Assembly: GCF_000743575.1 (NCBI RefSeq) | Contig: NZ_JQGC01000006.1 | Span: 124,001 to 188,000 of the forward strand | DNA length: 64,000 bases | From: Devosia riboflavina | Lineage (GTDB): Bacteria > Pseudomonadota > Alphaproteobacteria > Rhizobiales > Devosiaceae | Direction: 5' to 3' | Notes under the pieces: generated by a model | What the model was told of the DNA's origin: nothing | Seen by the model: only the letters and a program-made list of their open reading frames with translations | Databases searched by the model: none | Shown: positions 54,152 to 63,579 of the stretch, piece by piece | Numbering within the stretch: position 1 is the stretch's first letter | Layout of the letters: every line of letters starts with the position of its first letter | Position numbers and translations under genes: made by a program

Positions 54152-55282
54152 TTATTCCGTACCGCCCCAGGCCTGGGGATAGTTCGGCATGTCTTCGCAG
54201 CCGCACATGGCATAGTGGAGCGGCGGCATCTTTTCGTTGATGTACTGGTCGAGCACGTCCTGGGTGATGGCCGGCTGCGGCAGGATCCATTCCGGGCTCG
54301 GGACCTGTTCGCCCTTCAGTGTATTCACCGCGGCGATGATCGCCGTGCGCCACTGATAGGTCGGATAGGTCGGGGCGATACCCTTGAAGCCAAGGTCGCG
54401 CCACTTCTGCAGATAGTCCTGCTGGTCTTCGCCGGTGACGACCGGGACGTCGACGCCCTGGTCTTCAAAGGCTTCGACGGCGGCGACGGCAGTGGCGCCG
54501 GCATCCATCCACACGGCGTCGATAGTGCCGCGCTGCAGGTAGTCTTCGACGATGGACTTGGTCTTGGCATTGTCGCCATCGGTGAATTCTTCACCGAGGA
54601 CTTCAAGGCCCGCTTCCTTGAACATGTTGCGGGCACCGGAGGCGCGGGTTTCGAGCACGTCGACGCCTGGCAGGATGCGCAGCATCAGCACTTTGCCGCC
54701 GGCCGGCACATTGGCGATGATATGTTCGGCTGCCTGGATACCAAAACCGTAGCCGCCCACCGGGTGGACGAAGGTAACCGGGCAATCGGTGGTGACGCCG
54801 CGGTCGAAGACGATGACCGGGAGACCGGCGGCACAGGCCTTTTCAACGGCCGGCGTCAGGGCGGCAGTCGAGTTCGGCGAGACGATCAGCACGCTGCAAT
54901 TGCCGCCGGCGAGCAGGTCGTCGATATCGGCGATCTGCTTGTCGTCAGAGCCTTCGGCGTCGACATGGGTGAAGGTGCCGATTTCCGGATGGAGTTTCAC
55001 TTCCTCGGTCATGTCGGTATAGCCGACCACGCGCCAGGGATTGTTGACGCCGGCATTCGAGAAGCAGACGGTCCACGGACCTTCCTTCTTGAACGAGGCG
55101 GTATCGGCCATGGAGTCGCCGGCATATTGCAGATAGGGCTGATCTGCGGGGCCGTTGAAGGTCGCCGTCAGTTGGTCGCGCTGCTTGGCGAATTCGGCGG
55201 GGTCGTCAAAGTTTGGAGCCTGAGAAAATGCGGCTCCGGTCAGCATGCCAAACACGGCTGCCGCCAAAATAATCTTCTGCAC
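54152..55282 (-). CDS. CUT2-family sugar ABC substrate-binding protein
   Basis: ATG at 55282 follows GGGAGGAAG. Signal peptide residues 1-21 (cleavage after FS/QA region) leads to a 376-residue type I periplasmic binding protein: CFSNAGVNNPWRVVGYTDM near 73-91, DIDDLLAGGNCSVLIVSPNS near 119-138 and VIVFDRGVTTDCPVTFV near 156-172, the strand carrying the ligand Asp-Arg pair. It belongs with the two permeases and ATPase upstream on the minus strand, though a 65-base gap separates it from them. Confidence 0.84.
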   Translation of the reverse strand: MQKIILAAAVFGMLTGAAFSQAPNFDDPAEFAKQRDQLTATFNGPADQPYLQYAGDSMADTASFKKEGPWTVCFSNAGVNNPWRVVGYTDMTEEVKLHPEIGTFTHVDAEGSDDKQIADIDDLLAGGNCSVLIVSPNSTAALTPAVEKACAAGLPVIVFDRGVTTDCPVTFVHPVGGYGFGIQAAEHIIANVPAGGKVLMLRILPGVDVLETRASGARNMFKEAGLEVLGEEFTDGDNAKTKSIVEDYLQRGTIDAVWMDAGATAVAAVEAFEDQGVDVPVVTGEDQQDYLQKWRDLGFKGIAPTYPTYQWRTAIIAAVNTLKGEQVPSPEWILPQPAITQDVLDQYINEKMPPLHYAMCGCEDMPNYPQAWGGTE

Positions 55283-55347
55283 GTCTTCCTCCCTCGTGAG
55301 GTTTTCCCACTTTTTCCTCAGACGGCCGGTCGGCCATCTGTCTCAGC

Positions 55348-56334
55348 TCATCGGCCGGCGCGCTTGCGCTGGTAGGTCGCAAACGCCACTGCGCCGATGA
55401 GGATTAGTCCCTGCACCACCAAGCGGACCGGCTGGGCCAGTCCGAGAAGGTTGAGCAGGGTGAAAATGGCTTCGAGCGCCAATGCGCCGGCGATGGTCGC
55501 CGGGACGGAGCCGCGACCGCCGAGCAATTGCGCGCCGCCGATGACGGCGGCCGTGATGGCCTGCAGTTCAAAGCCCGAGCCGATATCGACGGAGACACCT
55601 GCCCGGCCGCCGAGAATGACGCCCGCGAGAACCGCGGTCAGCGCCGAGACGACGAAGGCCGAGATGCGCACGCGCTCGACCGGCACACCGGCAAGGCGCG
55701 CGGCCTGCTGGTTGTCGCCCACGGCATGCAGCATGCGACCGAAATTGGTGCGGTGCATGCCCCACCAGAGGATCACGCCGAACACGACGAGACAGATCAC
55801 GGCGATTGGCAGCAGCGAAATGACCGGGATATCGGTGATGTTGTAGCGGCCAAAAAACCGAAAAGTGTCGGGCAGGTAGCCGCGCGGCGCGCCGCCGGAC
55901 CACATGAAGGCGACGCCGTTGAGCGTGATCATCATGCCCAGCGTGGCGATCAGCGATGGCACTTTCAGGTAGCTGACGACGAGGCCGTTGATGAGCCCGA
56001 TGACGGCGCCGATGCCGAGCATCAGCGGAATGATCCAGTAGGTCGAATTGGGATCATTGCTCGCCAGCATGGACGAGCCGATGACGGTCAGCGTCATGAT
56101 CGAGCCGACGCTGAGGTCGAAACCGCCGGAGACGATGACATAAAGCGCGCCGGCCGAAAGGATGGCGAGGGCGGTGACGCGCTTCAAGAAATTCATGTAG
56201 CCGGTGGGTTCGCCAAAAGCCGGGTTCATGACGATGATGGCAAGGATCAGCGCCACGACCAGCACATAGACCGGGTTGATCCGGGGCAGGCGGCGTGTCG
56301 CCGCGGTGGGCTGGGGAAGGGATTGCGCGCTCAT
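55348..56334 (-). CDS. CUT2 sugar ABC transporter permease (RbsC-type)
   Basis: A 328-residue membrane protein of about nine helices with YVIVSGGFDLSVGSIMTLTVIG near 65-86 and AITAAVIGGAQLLGGRGSVPATI near 245-267, both family marks. It overlaps the previous permease by ATGA. Two permease genes give a heterodimeric channel. Confidence 0.87.
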   Translation of the reverse strand: MSAQSLPQPTAATRRLPRINPVYVLVVALILAIIVMNPAFGEPTGYMNFLKRVTALAILSAGALYVIVSGGFDLSVGSIMTLTVIGSSMLASNDPNSTYWIIPLMLGIGAVIGLINGLVVSYLKVPSLIATLGMMITLNGVAFMWSGGAPRGYLPDTFRFFGRYNITDIPVISLLPIAVICLVVFGVILWWGMHRTNFGRMLHAVGDNQQAARLAGVPVERVRISAFVVSALTAVLAGVILGGRAGVSVDIGSGFELQAITAAVIGGAQLLGGRGSVPATIAGALALEAIFTLLNLLGLAQPVRLVVQGLILIGAVAFATYQRKRAGR

Positions 56335-57311
56335 GCGACGGGCCTCTTCGAACGGGCGGCATAGAAGGCAACGGCGGCGACGATGATGATACCGCGCAGC
56401 ACCTGCTTCACGAAGGCATCGACGCCCGCGACGTTGAAGATCGAGTCGATGAGCGAGAAGATGATGACGCCGGCTATCGTGCCCCAGATGCCGCCGCGGC
56501 CGCCCGCCAGCACTGTGCCGCCGATAACGACGACGGCGATGGATTCGAGATCATAGACACCTTCGGCACCGATCCATGGTGCGCCGGAGCGGAGGCGCGA
56601 GGCGAGGTAGATGCCGGCAATGGCGGCGCAGAGCGAGCAGATGACATGGGCGCCGATGACGACGCGGTCGGTCTTGATGCCGGCAAGGCGCGCCGCGTCC
56701 TTGTTGCCGCCGACGGAATAGACGTCGGAGCCGAAGCGGGAGAAGCGCAGCACGAACCAGGCGCAGCCGGCGAGGACGAACATGAACATCAGCGAGAAGG
56801 GCACGATGCCCACCGTGCCATAGGCGAAGACCTGGAACTCGACCGGGACGTTGCCAGCGAAGTTATTGTAATAATAGGACAAAACGCCTTGGATGATCAG
56901 TGACATGCCCAGGGTCGCAATCAGCGGATTGACTTCCAGCTTGGTGATGACGAGGCCATTGGCGAGGCCAACGACCGCGCCGAGGGCGAGGACGGCAAGG
57001 ACCGCCGGCAGCATCATGGCCGGATCGCCATTCATGACAACAGAGGTGACAACGGCGGACGCCGAAATCAGGCTGGCGACGCTGAGGTCGATCGATGCGA
57101 CAAGGATCGCAAAGGTCTGGCCGATGGCGGTGATGCCGAGGGTGATCGAGCGGCCGAGAATGGCGACGAGGTTTTCGAGCGTGAGGAAGCGCGTCTGGCC
57201 CATGATGATGATCAGGGCGATGTAGAGCGCGACGGCAGATACCAACAGAATGGTCGAGGCGTGGCGCTCGAAGCGGAAACGGCGGGGCGTTGAGAGCGGA
57301 GTGTCGGTCAT
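56331..57311 (-). CDS. CUT2 sugar ABC transporter permease (RbsC-type)
   Basis: A 326-residue membrane protein with FAILVASIDLSVASLISASAV near 67-87 and ESIAVVVIGGTVLAGGRGGIWGT near 251-273. It is translationally coupled (ATGA) to the ATPase upstream and the second permease downstream. Confidence 0.87.
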   Translation of the reverse strand: MTDTPLSTPRRFRFERHASTILLVSAVALYIALIIIMGQTRFLTLENLVAILGRSITLGITAIGQTFAILVASIDLSVASLISASAVVTSVVMNGDPAMMLPAVLAVLALGAVVGLANGLVITKLEVNPLIATLGMSLIIQGVLSYYYNNFAGNVPVEFQVFAYGTVGIVPFSLMFMFVLAGCAWFVLRFSRFGSDVYSVGGNKDAARLAGIKTDRVVIGAHVICSLCAAIAGIYLASRLRSGAPWIGAEGVYDLESIAVVVIGGTVLAGGRGGIWGTIAGVIIFSLIDSIFNVAGVDAFVKQVLRGIIIVAAVAFYAARSKRPVA

Positions 57312-58819
57312 GCGGCCACTCCCGTTTCCCCGGTGGCCGCCAGCATGAGTTCGGCTTCGGTGGCCGAGCGGCCGAATTCTCCGGCAATGCGGCCCTCGCG
57401 CATGACGACGATACGGTCGGAGGCGCCCAGGATTTCTGGGAGGTCGGACGAGACCATCATCACCGCCGTACCGGCGCGGGCGAGGTCGCGCATCAGGTGG
57501 TAGATGCTGGCCTTGGCGTCGACATCGATGCCGCGGGTGGGTTCGATGAAGATCAGCACTTTTGGGCGCAAGGCGAGCCAGCGGGCGACGATGGCCTTTT
57601 GCTGATTGCCGCCGGAGAGGAAGCGCATTTCCTGTTCGTAGGACGGGGCGCGGACCTTCATCTGGTCGAGCAAGGCGTTCATACCGTTGAGGTCGGTGAA
57701 GCGATTGGCGCGGTGGCCGCCGAAAATGCCGGCAAAGCTGCGGGCGGTGAGCATGCCGTTGTCGCGGACTGACTGCATGAGGAACAACGCCTGTGCCTTG
57801 CGGTCGCCCGGCAGCATGCCGATGCCGGCCCGGATGGCGTCGCGCGGCGATGTGAGGTGAACCGCCTTGCCATCGAGGGTCATGGTGCCCGAAGTGAACG
57901 GCGCGGCGCCGAAAAGGGCCATGGCCAGAGGCGTACGGCCGGCGCCTTGGAGGCCTGCAAAGCCGACGATTTCGCCGGAGCGCAGTTCGAGATTGATATC
58001 GCGTAGCGCGGCATTGCCGCCGCCAGACACCGAGAGGACGACGGGGCCGATTTCAGACGCGGTCGCGGGTTCCGGATAATATTCGGAGATGTCGCGGCCG
58101 ACCATGGCGCGGACGATGACATCGGGCGCGGGGACGTGGTCGAAACTCGCGGTGACTTCGCCATCCTTGATGACGGTGACGCGGTTGGCGAGGCGGGTAA
58201 CCTCGCGCATGCGGTGGGTGATGTAGACGATGGCCGTGCCCGAGGCGCGGAGCTGGTCGACGAGCGAGAACAGCACTTCGCATTCGGCTTCGTTGAGCGC
58301 GGCGGTCGGCTCGTCCATGACGATGACTTTGGCATTGAGCGAAATCGCCTTGGCGATCTCGACCATCTGCTGGCTCGCCACGTCGAGATCGGCAACCAGC
58401 GTTTCCGGCTCGATGCGGTGGCGCACGCCGAAGAGGCCGAGCACACGCTGCGTTTCGGCGACCATTGCCTTGTTGTCGATCAGACCATTCTTCGTCGGCT
58501 CGCGGCCGAGGAAGAGGTTTTGCGCGACCGTGCGCTCGGGCAACAGCGAGAATTCCTGGTAGATCACCGAAATGCCGGCGAGCAGGGCTTCTTGCGGGTG
58601 CTTGAAATGCTGCTCTTGTCCGTCGATCAGCACCTCGCCGCTATCGGGCCGATAGACGCCGGAGAGGATTTTTATGAGCGTCGATTTTCCGGCGCCGTTC
58701 TCGCCGCAAAGCGCATGCACTTCGCCTTTGGAACAGGTGAAGGACACGCCGCGCAGGGCTTTTACCGCCGGGAACGACTTGGAAATGCCGCGCATCTCGA
58801 TGGTTGGGACGTCACTCAT
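57308..58819 (-). CDS. CUT2 sugar ABC transporter ATP-binding protein (RbsA-type) with altered second Walker B
   Basis: The start at 58819 (MSDVPTIEM) overlaps the epimerase stop. The 503-residue protein has two ATPase domains. Domain 1 is complete: Walker [10 protein letters not shown], signature LDVASQQMVEIAK and Walker B VIVMDEPTAALNE. In domain 2 the Walker A is the usual degenerate GLQGAGRTP and the signature LSGGNQQK is intact, but Walker B reads LIFIEPTRGIDV: the Asp before Glu is Ile425 (codon 57545-57547). The system therefore probably relies on one hydrolytic site. Confidence 0.86.
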   Translation of the reverse strand: MSDVPTIEMRGISKSFPAVKALRGVSFTCSKGEVHALCGENGAGKSTLIKILSGVYRPDSGEVLIDGQEQHFKHPQEALLAGISVIYQEFSLLPERTVAQNLFLGREPTKNGLIDNKAMVAETQRVLGLFGVRHRIEPETLVADLDVASQQMVEIAKAISLNAKVIVMDEPTAALNEAECEVLFSLVDQLRASGTAIVYITHRMREVTRLANRVTVIKDGEVTASFDHVPAPDVIVRAMVGRDISEYYPEPATASEIGPVVLSVSGGGNAALRDINLELRSGEIVGFAGLQGAGRTPLAMALFGAAPFTSGTMTLDGKAVHLTSPRDAIRAGIGMLPGDRKAQALFLMQSVRDNGMLTARSFAGIFGGHRANRFTDLNGMNALLDQMKVRAPSYEQEMRFLSGGNQQKAIVARWLALRPKVLIFIEPTRGIDVDAKASIYHLMRDLARAGTAVMMVSSDLPEILGASDRIVVMREGRIAGEFGRSATEAELMLAATGETGVAA

Positions 58820-59682
58820 GCGGCGATTTCCCTCCCGGCCGCGTCCCAAGTGTTGCGGATGAAAGCGGCGCTTTCGGAAAAGAGCGTGTCGTAATCGGGG
58901 AAAAGCGGGCGCCAGACGCGGGTCGCGGCGGCAATGGCGGGAAGGCCGGCGCCAAAGGCTTCGAGCGTCACCCAGCCATCGTAGCCGGAGCGGCGGACCG
59001 CCTGCATGATCGAGAGAAAATCGATGTGCCCACGACCTGGAATGCCGCGGTCATTTTCTGAGATATGGACCACGCCAACATGCGGCGCGACGGTTTCGTA
59101 GGCGGCAACCTGGTTGCGGTCTTCGATATTGGCGTGGAACGTGTCGTACATAATCCGGCAGGCCGGATGATCGACCCGGCGCGCATAGTCGCGGCACTGG
59201 GTCGTGGTGTTGAGGAAATAGGTCTCGAAACGGTTGAGGTGTTCGAGGCTGAGATAGATGCCATTGGCCTCGGCGCGGGTTGCCAGCGCCCGATGCGCCT
59301 CTGCGCCATGGGACAGTTCGCTCTCGGTCGGGCCGAAGCCGGTGAAATGCCCGATGGGCGCGTGGATCGGCCCGCCGACGCTCTGCGCGCCGAGCGCGAT
59401 GGCGCAATCGAGCGCCCAATCGAGATGTTTTCTGCCGCGAGCGCGATTGTCCCGATCGTCGGAAATCGGGCTGGCATCGGGGCTCGGCACTATGGAGGTC
59501 GTGCAGCGCTCGAGCCCTATGGCGTCCAGCTCCTTGGCCAGCCACGCATAATGCGACGGCTGGCCGGAAAGAACCGGCACCTCGACGCCATCATAACCCA
59601 GCGCCTTGATCTGCCGGATTGCCGGCAGATGCGCTTCGGTCACGAAGTCGGTCAAGCACAGCAGATTGATGCCGAGCTTCAT
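58816..59682 (-). CDS. D-tagatose/D-psicose 3-epimerase-family sugar isomerase
   Basis: The start at 59682 (MKLGINLLCL) follows GGGGAAAAC. The 288-residue xylose-isomerase-like barrel shows Glu147 (LEHLNR), Asp180 (MYDTFHANIED), His206 (VHISEND) and Glu241 (TLEAFG). These match the metal and catalytic residues Glu152, Asp185, His211 and Glu246 of Pseudomonas D-tagatose 3-epimerase, with a constant offset of five residues. It should epimerise C3 of a ketose. First gene of the CUT2 operon, so the imported sugar is probably a ketose or becomes one. Confidence 0.85.
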   Translation of the reverse strand: MKLGINLLCLTDFVTEAHLPAIRQIKALGYDGVEVPVLSGQPSHYAWLAKELDAIGLERCTTSIVPSPDASPISDDRDNRARGRKHLDWALDCAIALGAQSVGGPIHAPIGHFTGFGPTESELSHGAEAHRALATRAEANGIYLSLEHLNRFETYFLNTTTQCRDYARRVDHPACRIMYDTFHANIEDRNQVAAYETVAPHVGVVHISENDRGIPGRGHIDFLSIMQAVRRSGYDGWVTLEAFGAGLPAIAAATRVWRPLFPDYDTLFSESAAFIRNTWDAAGREIAA

Positions 59683-59737
59683 AGTTTTCCCCTCGCGCCA
59701 GACGGTGCACGACTGCTCGCTTTCGCCTTGAGGTACG

Positions 59738-59753
59738 TGCAACAATTGTTGCA
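59738..59753. promoter_or_regulatory. Perfect 16-base palindrome upstream of the epimerase/CUT2 operon
   Basis: TGCAACAATTGTTGCA is a perfect palindrome 55 bases upstream of the epimerase start in a 297-base divergent gap (59683-59979) that holds no gene. Dyads with TGCAA arms are usual for LacI or GntR repressors, whereas the adjacent regulator is AraC-type, which more often binds direct repeats. Confidence 0.65.
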
Positions 59754-59979
59754 TTGCGCCCCATCAGCGAATTTCGAACGCCGCTAAAACCGGCTCCGGC
59801 CAAAACTCCTCCATGGCCCGAAATGTCAGTTTGGCTGTCTTTCCGACTGCTCTAGTTGACTTCCGGGCGTCCGACTCTCTAGCCTTGGGGCCAGGAGGCG
59901 AACGCTGTGATCATTGCGCACTGCGCCGGGTCGCGCGTTCGAATGGTAACACTGGTAGAATTTGCACATGGGGGGAGCC

Positions 59980-61011
59980 ATGAACCCAGAGGCCCGTTCG
60001 CATGCTATTTCGCGGCCTGCGGTATTCACCGAGCCCGGCGCGCTGATGTATGCCGGCAATTGCGCCGACCTCTATGAGGCTTCGCTGGCCGGCAAGGTGA
60101 CGCTCAATGCCTGGACGCGGCGAAAATATCCCGGCAAGCCGCTGGGCGACGCGCTGCCGCAGGTGCTGTCCGTCGGCGGCTGGGATGCCGTGCGCTCGCA
60201 GGATTGGGGTCTCAAGGAGCATTGCAACGAGGGCGTGAAAATCGCCTATCTGGCGCGCGGCTCCATGGTGCTCAAGGTCGACGGGCATCGGCACGAGCTG
60301 ACCGAGGGTCAGATGTTCGTGGTGCGCCCCTGGCAATTGCACCAGTTCGGTGACCCGCATGTTTCGGCCAGCCAGATCATCTGGGTGCTCTTCGACGTGG
60401 GCGTGCGCCGGCCGCATGAAGACTGGCTCTGGCCCGACTGGATGGCCTGGCCGGAGCGCGATACGGAACGGCTGACGCGGCTGCTGTCACGCAATGAGCA
60501 GCATGTGCTCACAGCCAGCCGCGAAGTGGCGCGGAGTTTTCATGACATTGCCGACATCGTTGCCGAACACGATGTGGCCGGCGAAGAGACGCGCCTGCGC
60601 TTGCTGATCTCGATGATGTTGCTGCAATTCATGAAGCAGCTCGAAAGCCAGGCGCCCATGCTCGACGAGGATCTCGCCAGCTCCAAGCGCACGGTGCAGA
60701 TTTTTCTCAATCGCCTGCCGCATGCGCTCGACGAAGACTGGACGCTCGAAAACATGGCGGCCGAATGTAGGCTGTCGCGCACCCAGTTTTCCCAGCACTG
60801 CCAGGCGCTGACCAATATGACGCCGGTGCGTTATCTGCAGATGGTGCGGCTGGAAGCGGCGAAGAAATGGCTAAGCGAAAAGGCCGATGCCAGCGTGACC
60901 GAAGTCGCGCTGGAATGCGGCTTTTCCTCTAGCCAATATTTTGCCACCTGCTACAAGCGCCGCTTCGGCTTCTCGCCGCAGGAAACGCGGCGAGAGCCTC
61001 ATGCAGCTTAG
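59980..61011 (+). CDS. AraC-family transcriptional regulator
   Basis: ATG 59980 (MNPEARSHA) follows GGGGGGAG. The 343-residue protein has an N-terminal cupin-like sensor (GSMVLKVDGHRHELTEGQMFVVRPWQLHQF near residues 86-115) and a C-terminal double helix-turn-helix (LENMAAECRLSRTQFSQHCQAL and VTEVALECGFSSSQYFATCYKRRFGFSP, about 245-330). Divergent from the epimerase operon, so probably its activator. Its stop overlaps the convergent pepT gene by 4 bases. Confidence 0.86.
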   Translation: MNPEARSHAISRPAVFTEPGALMYAGNCADLYEASLAGKVTLNAWTRRKYPGKPLGDALPQVLSVGGWDAVRSQDWGLKEHCNEGVKIAYLARGSMVLKVDGHRHELTEGQMFVVRPWQLHQFGDPHVSASQIIWVLFDVGVRRPHEDWLWPDWMAWPERDTERLTRLLSRNEQHVLTASREVARSFHDIADIVAEHDVAGEETRLRLLISMMLLQFMKQLESQAPMLDEDLASSKRTVQIFLNRLPHALDEDWTLENMAAECRLSRTQFSQHCQALTNMTPVRYLQMVRLEAAKKWLSEKADASVTEVALECGFSSSQYFATCYKRRFGFSPQETRREPHAA

Positions 61012-62240
61012 GCGCGCTCTTCCCAGAGGCGCGCCAGTTCAACGATGGTGGACACGGCCTTTTCCATGTCCTGGCGGCTGATCCATTCGAGCGGCGAATG
61101 GAAGGCATGGCCGCCGGCAAAAATATTGGCGGTGGGCAGGCCCATGAAGGAGAGGCGCGAGCCATCGGTGCCGCCGCGAATGGAGCCTCGCACCGGCTCC
61201 ATGCCGGCGCGGCGAATGGCCTCTACGGCGAACTCGACGATCTCGGGGTTCTTGTCGAGAACCTCCTTCATGTTGCGGTACTGCTCCTTGACCGCAATGC
61301 GATAGCTCGAGCCCGGATAGTTCGCGAGGACCGCTTTGGCGATCTCGTCGACCATGGCCTCTTTTTCCTTGAGCCCCGCGACGGTGAAATCGCGCACGAT
61401 CATTGCAATCGTGGCCTTCTCCATCGAGCCGGTGACGCCGACGGGATGCACGAAACCCTCGCGGCCTTCCGTGCCTTCCGGGGAGACGTCATGGGGCAGG
61501 CGGGCGATGATCTCGCCGGCGATCTTGATGGCGTTTTCCATGCGGCCCTTGGCAAAGCCGGGATGCATGGCGACGCCGGTGATGGAGATTTCGAGCCCGT
61601 CGGCGGAGAAGGTTTCGTCCTCGATGGTTCCGGCCGTTTCGCCATCCATTGTATAGGCAAAGCGCGCGCCGAGCTTTTTGAGGTCCACCTTATCGACGCC
61701 GCGGCCGATTTCTTCGTCGGGCGTTAACAGGAGCTTGATCACGCCATGCGGGATGGACTTGTCCTTGAGAAGGATTTCCGCCGCCGTCACGATCTCGGCG
61801 ACGCCGGCCTTGTCGTCGGCGCCAAGGAGGGTCGTGCCGTCGGTGGTGATGAGATCATTGCCGATCTGGTTGTTGAGCTCGGGATGCTCGGCAACACGGA
61901 TGACGCGGCTTTTGTCGCCGACGAGGGTGATGTCGCCGCCAGCATAATTCTTAATCATCTGCGGCTTGACGCCTGTGCCGCTGAAATCGGGCGCGGTATC
62001 CACGTGCGAGCAGAAGCAGATGACCGGCACGTCCTTGTCGGTATTGGCCGGCACGGTGGCATAGACATAGCCATTGCTGTCCATTTCCGCGTCGGCAAAG
62101 CCAATGGCGAGCAGCTCGCTCACCAGGAGGCGGCTCAGCGTCTTCTGTTTTTCCGTCGAGGGTTGGGTGGGCGACGTTGGGTCCGACTGTGTGTCGATCT
62201 GCACATAGCGCAGGAAGCGGTCGAGAACGGTATCGGTCAT
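61008..62240 (-). CDS. pepT: Peptidase T (tripeptide aminopeptidase)
   Basis: A 410-residue M20-family zinc peptidase that removes N-terminal residues from tripeptides in the cytoplasm. His79 and Asp81 (SHVDTAPDFSG), bridging Asp142 (TTDGTTLLGADDKAG), Glu176-Glu177 (LLTPDEEIG), Asp199 (YTMDGE) and the C-terminal His in GGHAFHSPLEW are all present. Length and motifs match PepT closely. It is 24 bases from the deaminase-type gene on the same strand. Confidence 0.92.
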   Translation of the reverse strand: MTDTVLDRFLRYVQIDTQSDPTSPTQPSTEKQKTLSRLLVSELLAIGFADAEMDSNGYVYATVPANTDKDVPVICFCSHVDTAPDFSGTGVKPQMIKNYAGGDITLVGDKSRVIRVAEHPELNNQIGNDLITTDGTTLLGADDKAGVAEIVTAAEILLKDKSIPHGVIKLLLTPDEEIGRGVDKVDLKKLGARFAYTMDGETAGTIEDETFSADGLEISITGVAMHPGFAKGRMENAIKIAGEIIARLPHDVSPEGTEGREGFVHPVGVTGSMEKATIAMIVRDFTVAGLKEKEAMVDEIAKAVLANYPGSSYRIAVKEQYRNMKEVLDKNPEIVEFAVEAIRRAGMEPVRGSIRGGTDGSRLSFMGLPTANIFAGGHAFHSPLEWISRQDMEKAVSTIVELARLWEERA

Positions 62241-62264
62241 GAAAAGGCTCGTCAGGATAAGTGA

Positions 62265-63554
62265 TCAGTTGGCGCTGGGGCCGACGCGGGCCGGGTCCAG
62301 GCGCGTCGGGCGATCGGGCAGGGCGAGGGCAGTCTGGCGCGGGGTGGTGCGGGCGATGACGCGGCCGGCTTTGATGACCGCGAGGCGGGTTGCCTTGAGG
62401 CGGATGGCTTCGATGGAGTCCGTTGCCTGCAGCAGCACGATGTCGGCCTTGTTGCCGACTTCAACGCCATAGCCATCGAGATGCATGATTTTTGCCGGGC
62501 CGGTGGTGACGGCGTCAAAACACTGGCGCATGGCGTCGCGGCTGGTCATCTGCGCGACATGGAGGCCCATGGAAGCGACGTCGAGCATGTCGGCCTGACC
62601 CAGCGAATACCAGGGGTCCATCATGCAGTCCTGGCCGAAGGCACAGGTGATGCCATAGGTCAGCATTTCCGGGATCCGGGTCATGCCGCGGCGCTTGGGA
62701 TAGGTGTCGTGGCGGCCCTGGATGCCGATATTGATATTGGGATTGGCGGTGGCCGATACGTCGGCCTCGGCCATCAGCGGCAGCAGCTTTGAGACGTAGT
62801 AATTGTCCATGGAGTGCATGGACGTCAGGTGCGAGCCATTGACGCGGCCGTTTAGGCCGAGGCGCTGGGTTTCGTAGGTCAGCGTCTCGATATGGCGGCT
62901 CAGCGGGTCGTCGGTTTCGTCGCAATGGAGGTCGACCAGGAGGCCGCGCTTTTCGGCGATTTCGCAGAGGGCTTTCACGCTCGCAGCGCCATCGGACATG
63001 GTGCGCTCGAAATGCGGAATGCCGCCGACAACGTCTACGCCCATGTCGAGCGCGCGGTTGAGGAGATCAATGGCGCCGGGATAGCGATAGTAGCCATCCT
63101 GCGGGAAAGCGACGAGCTGCAGGTCGATATAGGGGGCGACGCGCTTTTTCACCTCGAGCAGGGCTTCGACGCCAAGGAGGCGATCGTCGCAGATGTCGAC
63201 ATGGGTGCGGATGGCGAGGAGGCCCTGGGCGACGGCGAGGTCGCAATAGTTGAGCGCCCGCTCGATGACGGCTTCATGGGTGAGAAGCGGTTTTAGCTCG
63301 CCCCAGATCTGGATACCTTCCAACAAGCGCCCGCTTTCGTTGAAACGCGGTTGGCCGAGGGAGAGCGTCGCATCCATGTGAAAATGGCAATCGACGAAGG
63401 GCGGGGCAACGAGCTGCCCATCGGCATCGATCACCTCGCCCGTCTCGCCGCCGAGATTGGCTTCAATGGCAGCGATCTTGCCATCCTTGATGCCGATATC
63501 GAGGTTTTTCCGACCATCGGGCAGGGTGGCATTGGTGATTTTCAGCTCGAACAT
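62265..63554 (-). CDS. Cytosine-deaminase-like amidohydrolase (CodA family)
   Basis: A 429-residue barrel amidohydrolase. His57 and His59 (CHFHMD), Gln152 (FPQDG), His210 and Glu213 (LHCDETDD), His242 (GSHLTSMHS) and Asp309 (GQDCMMDPWY) follow the CodA pattern. E. coli CodA has HDDVFDPWY at the last site; here the second Asp (substrate-contacting Asp314) is Cys310 and the preceding His is Gln. The substrate may therefore be a related cyclic amide rather than cytosine itself. It shares an operon direction with a nucleoside-type ABC permease at the window end. Confidence 0.8.
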   Translation of the reverse strand: MFELKITNATLPDGRKNLDIGIKDGKIAAIEANLGGETGEVIDADGQLVAPPFVDCHFHMDATLSLGQPRFNESGRLLEGIQIWGELKPLLTHEAVIERALNYCDLAVAQGLLAIRTHVDICDDRLLGVEALLEVKKRVAPYIDLQLVAFPQDGYYRYPGAIDLLNRALDMGVDVVGGIPHFERTMSDGAASVKALCEIAEKRGLLVDLHCDETDDPLSRHIETLTYETQRLGLNGRVNGSHLTSMHSMDNYYVSKLLPLMAEADVSATANPNINIGIQGRHDTYPKRRGMTRIPEMLTYGITCAFGQDCMMDPWYSLGQADMLDVASMGLHVAQMTSRDAMRQCFDAVTTGPAKIMHLDGYGVEVGNKADIVLLQATDSIEAIRLKATRLAVIKAGRVIARTTPRQTALALPDRPTRLDPARVGPSAN

Positions 63555-63579
63555 TGCTCATTCCTCAAGTCAAAAGTAG

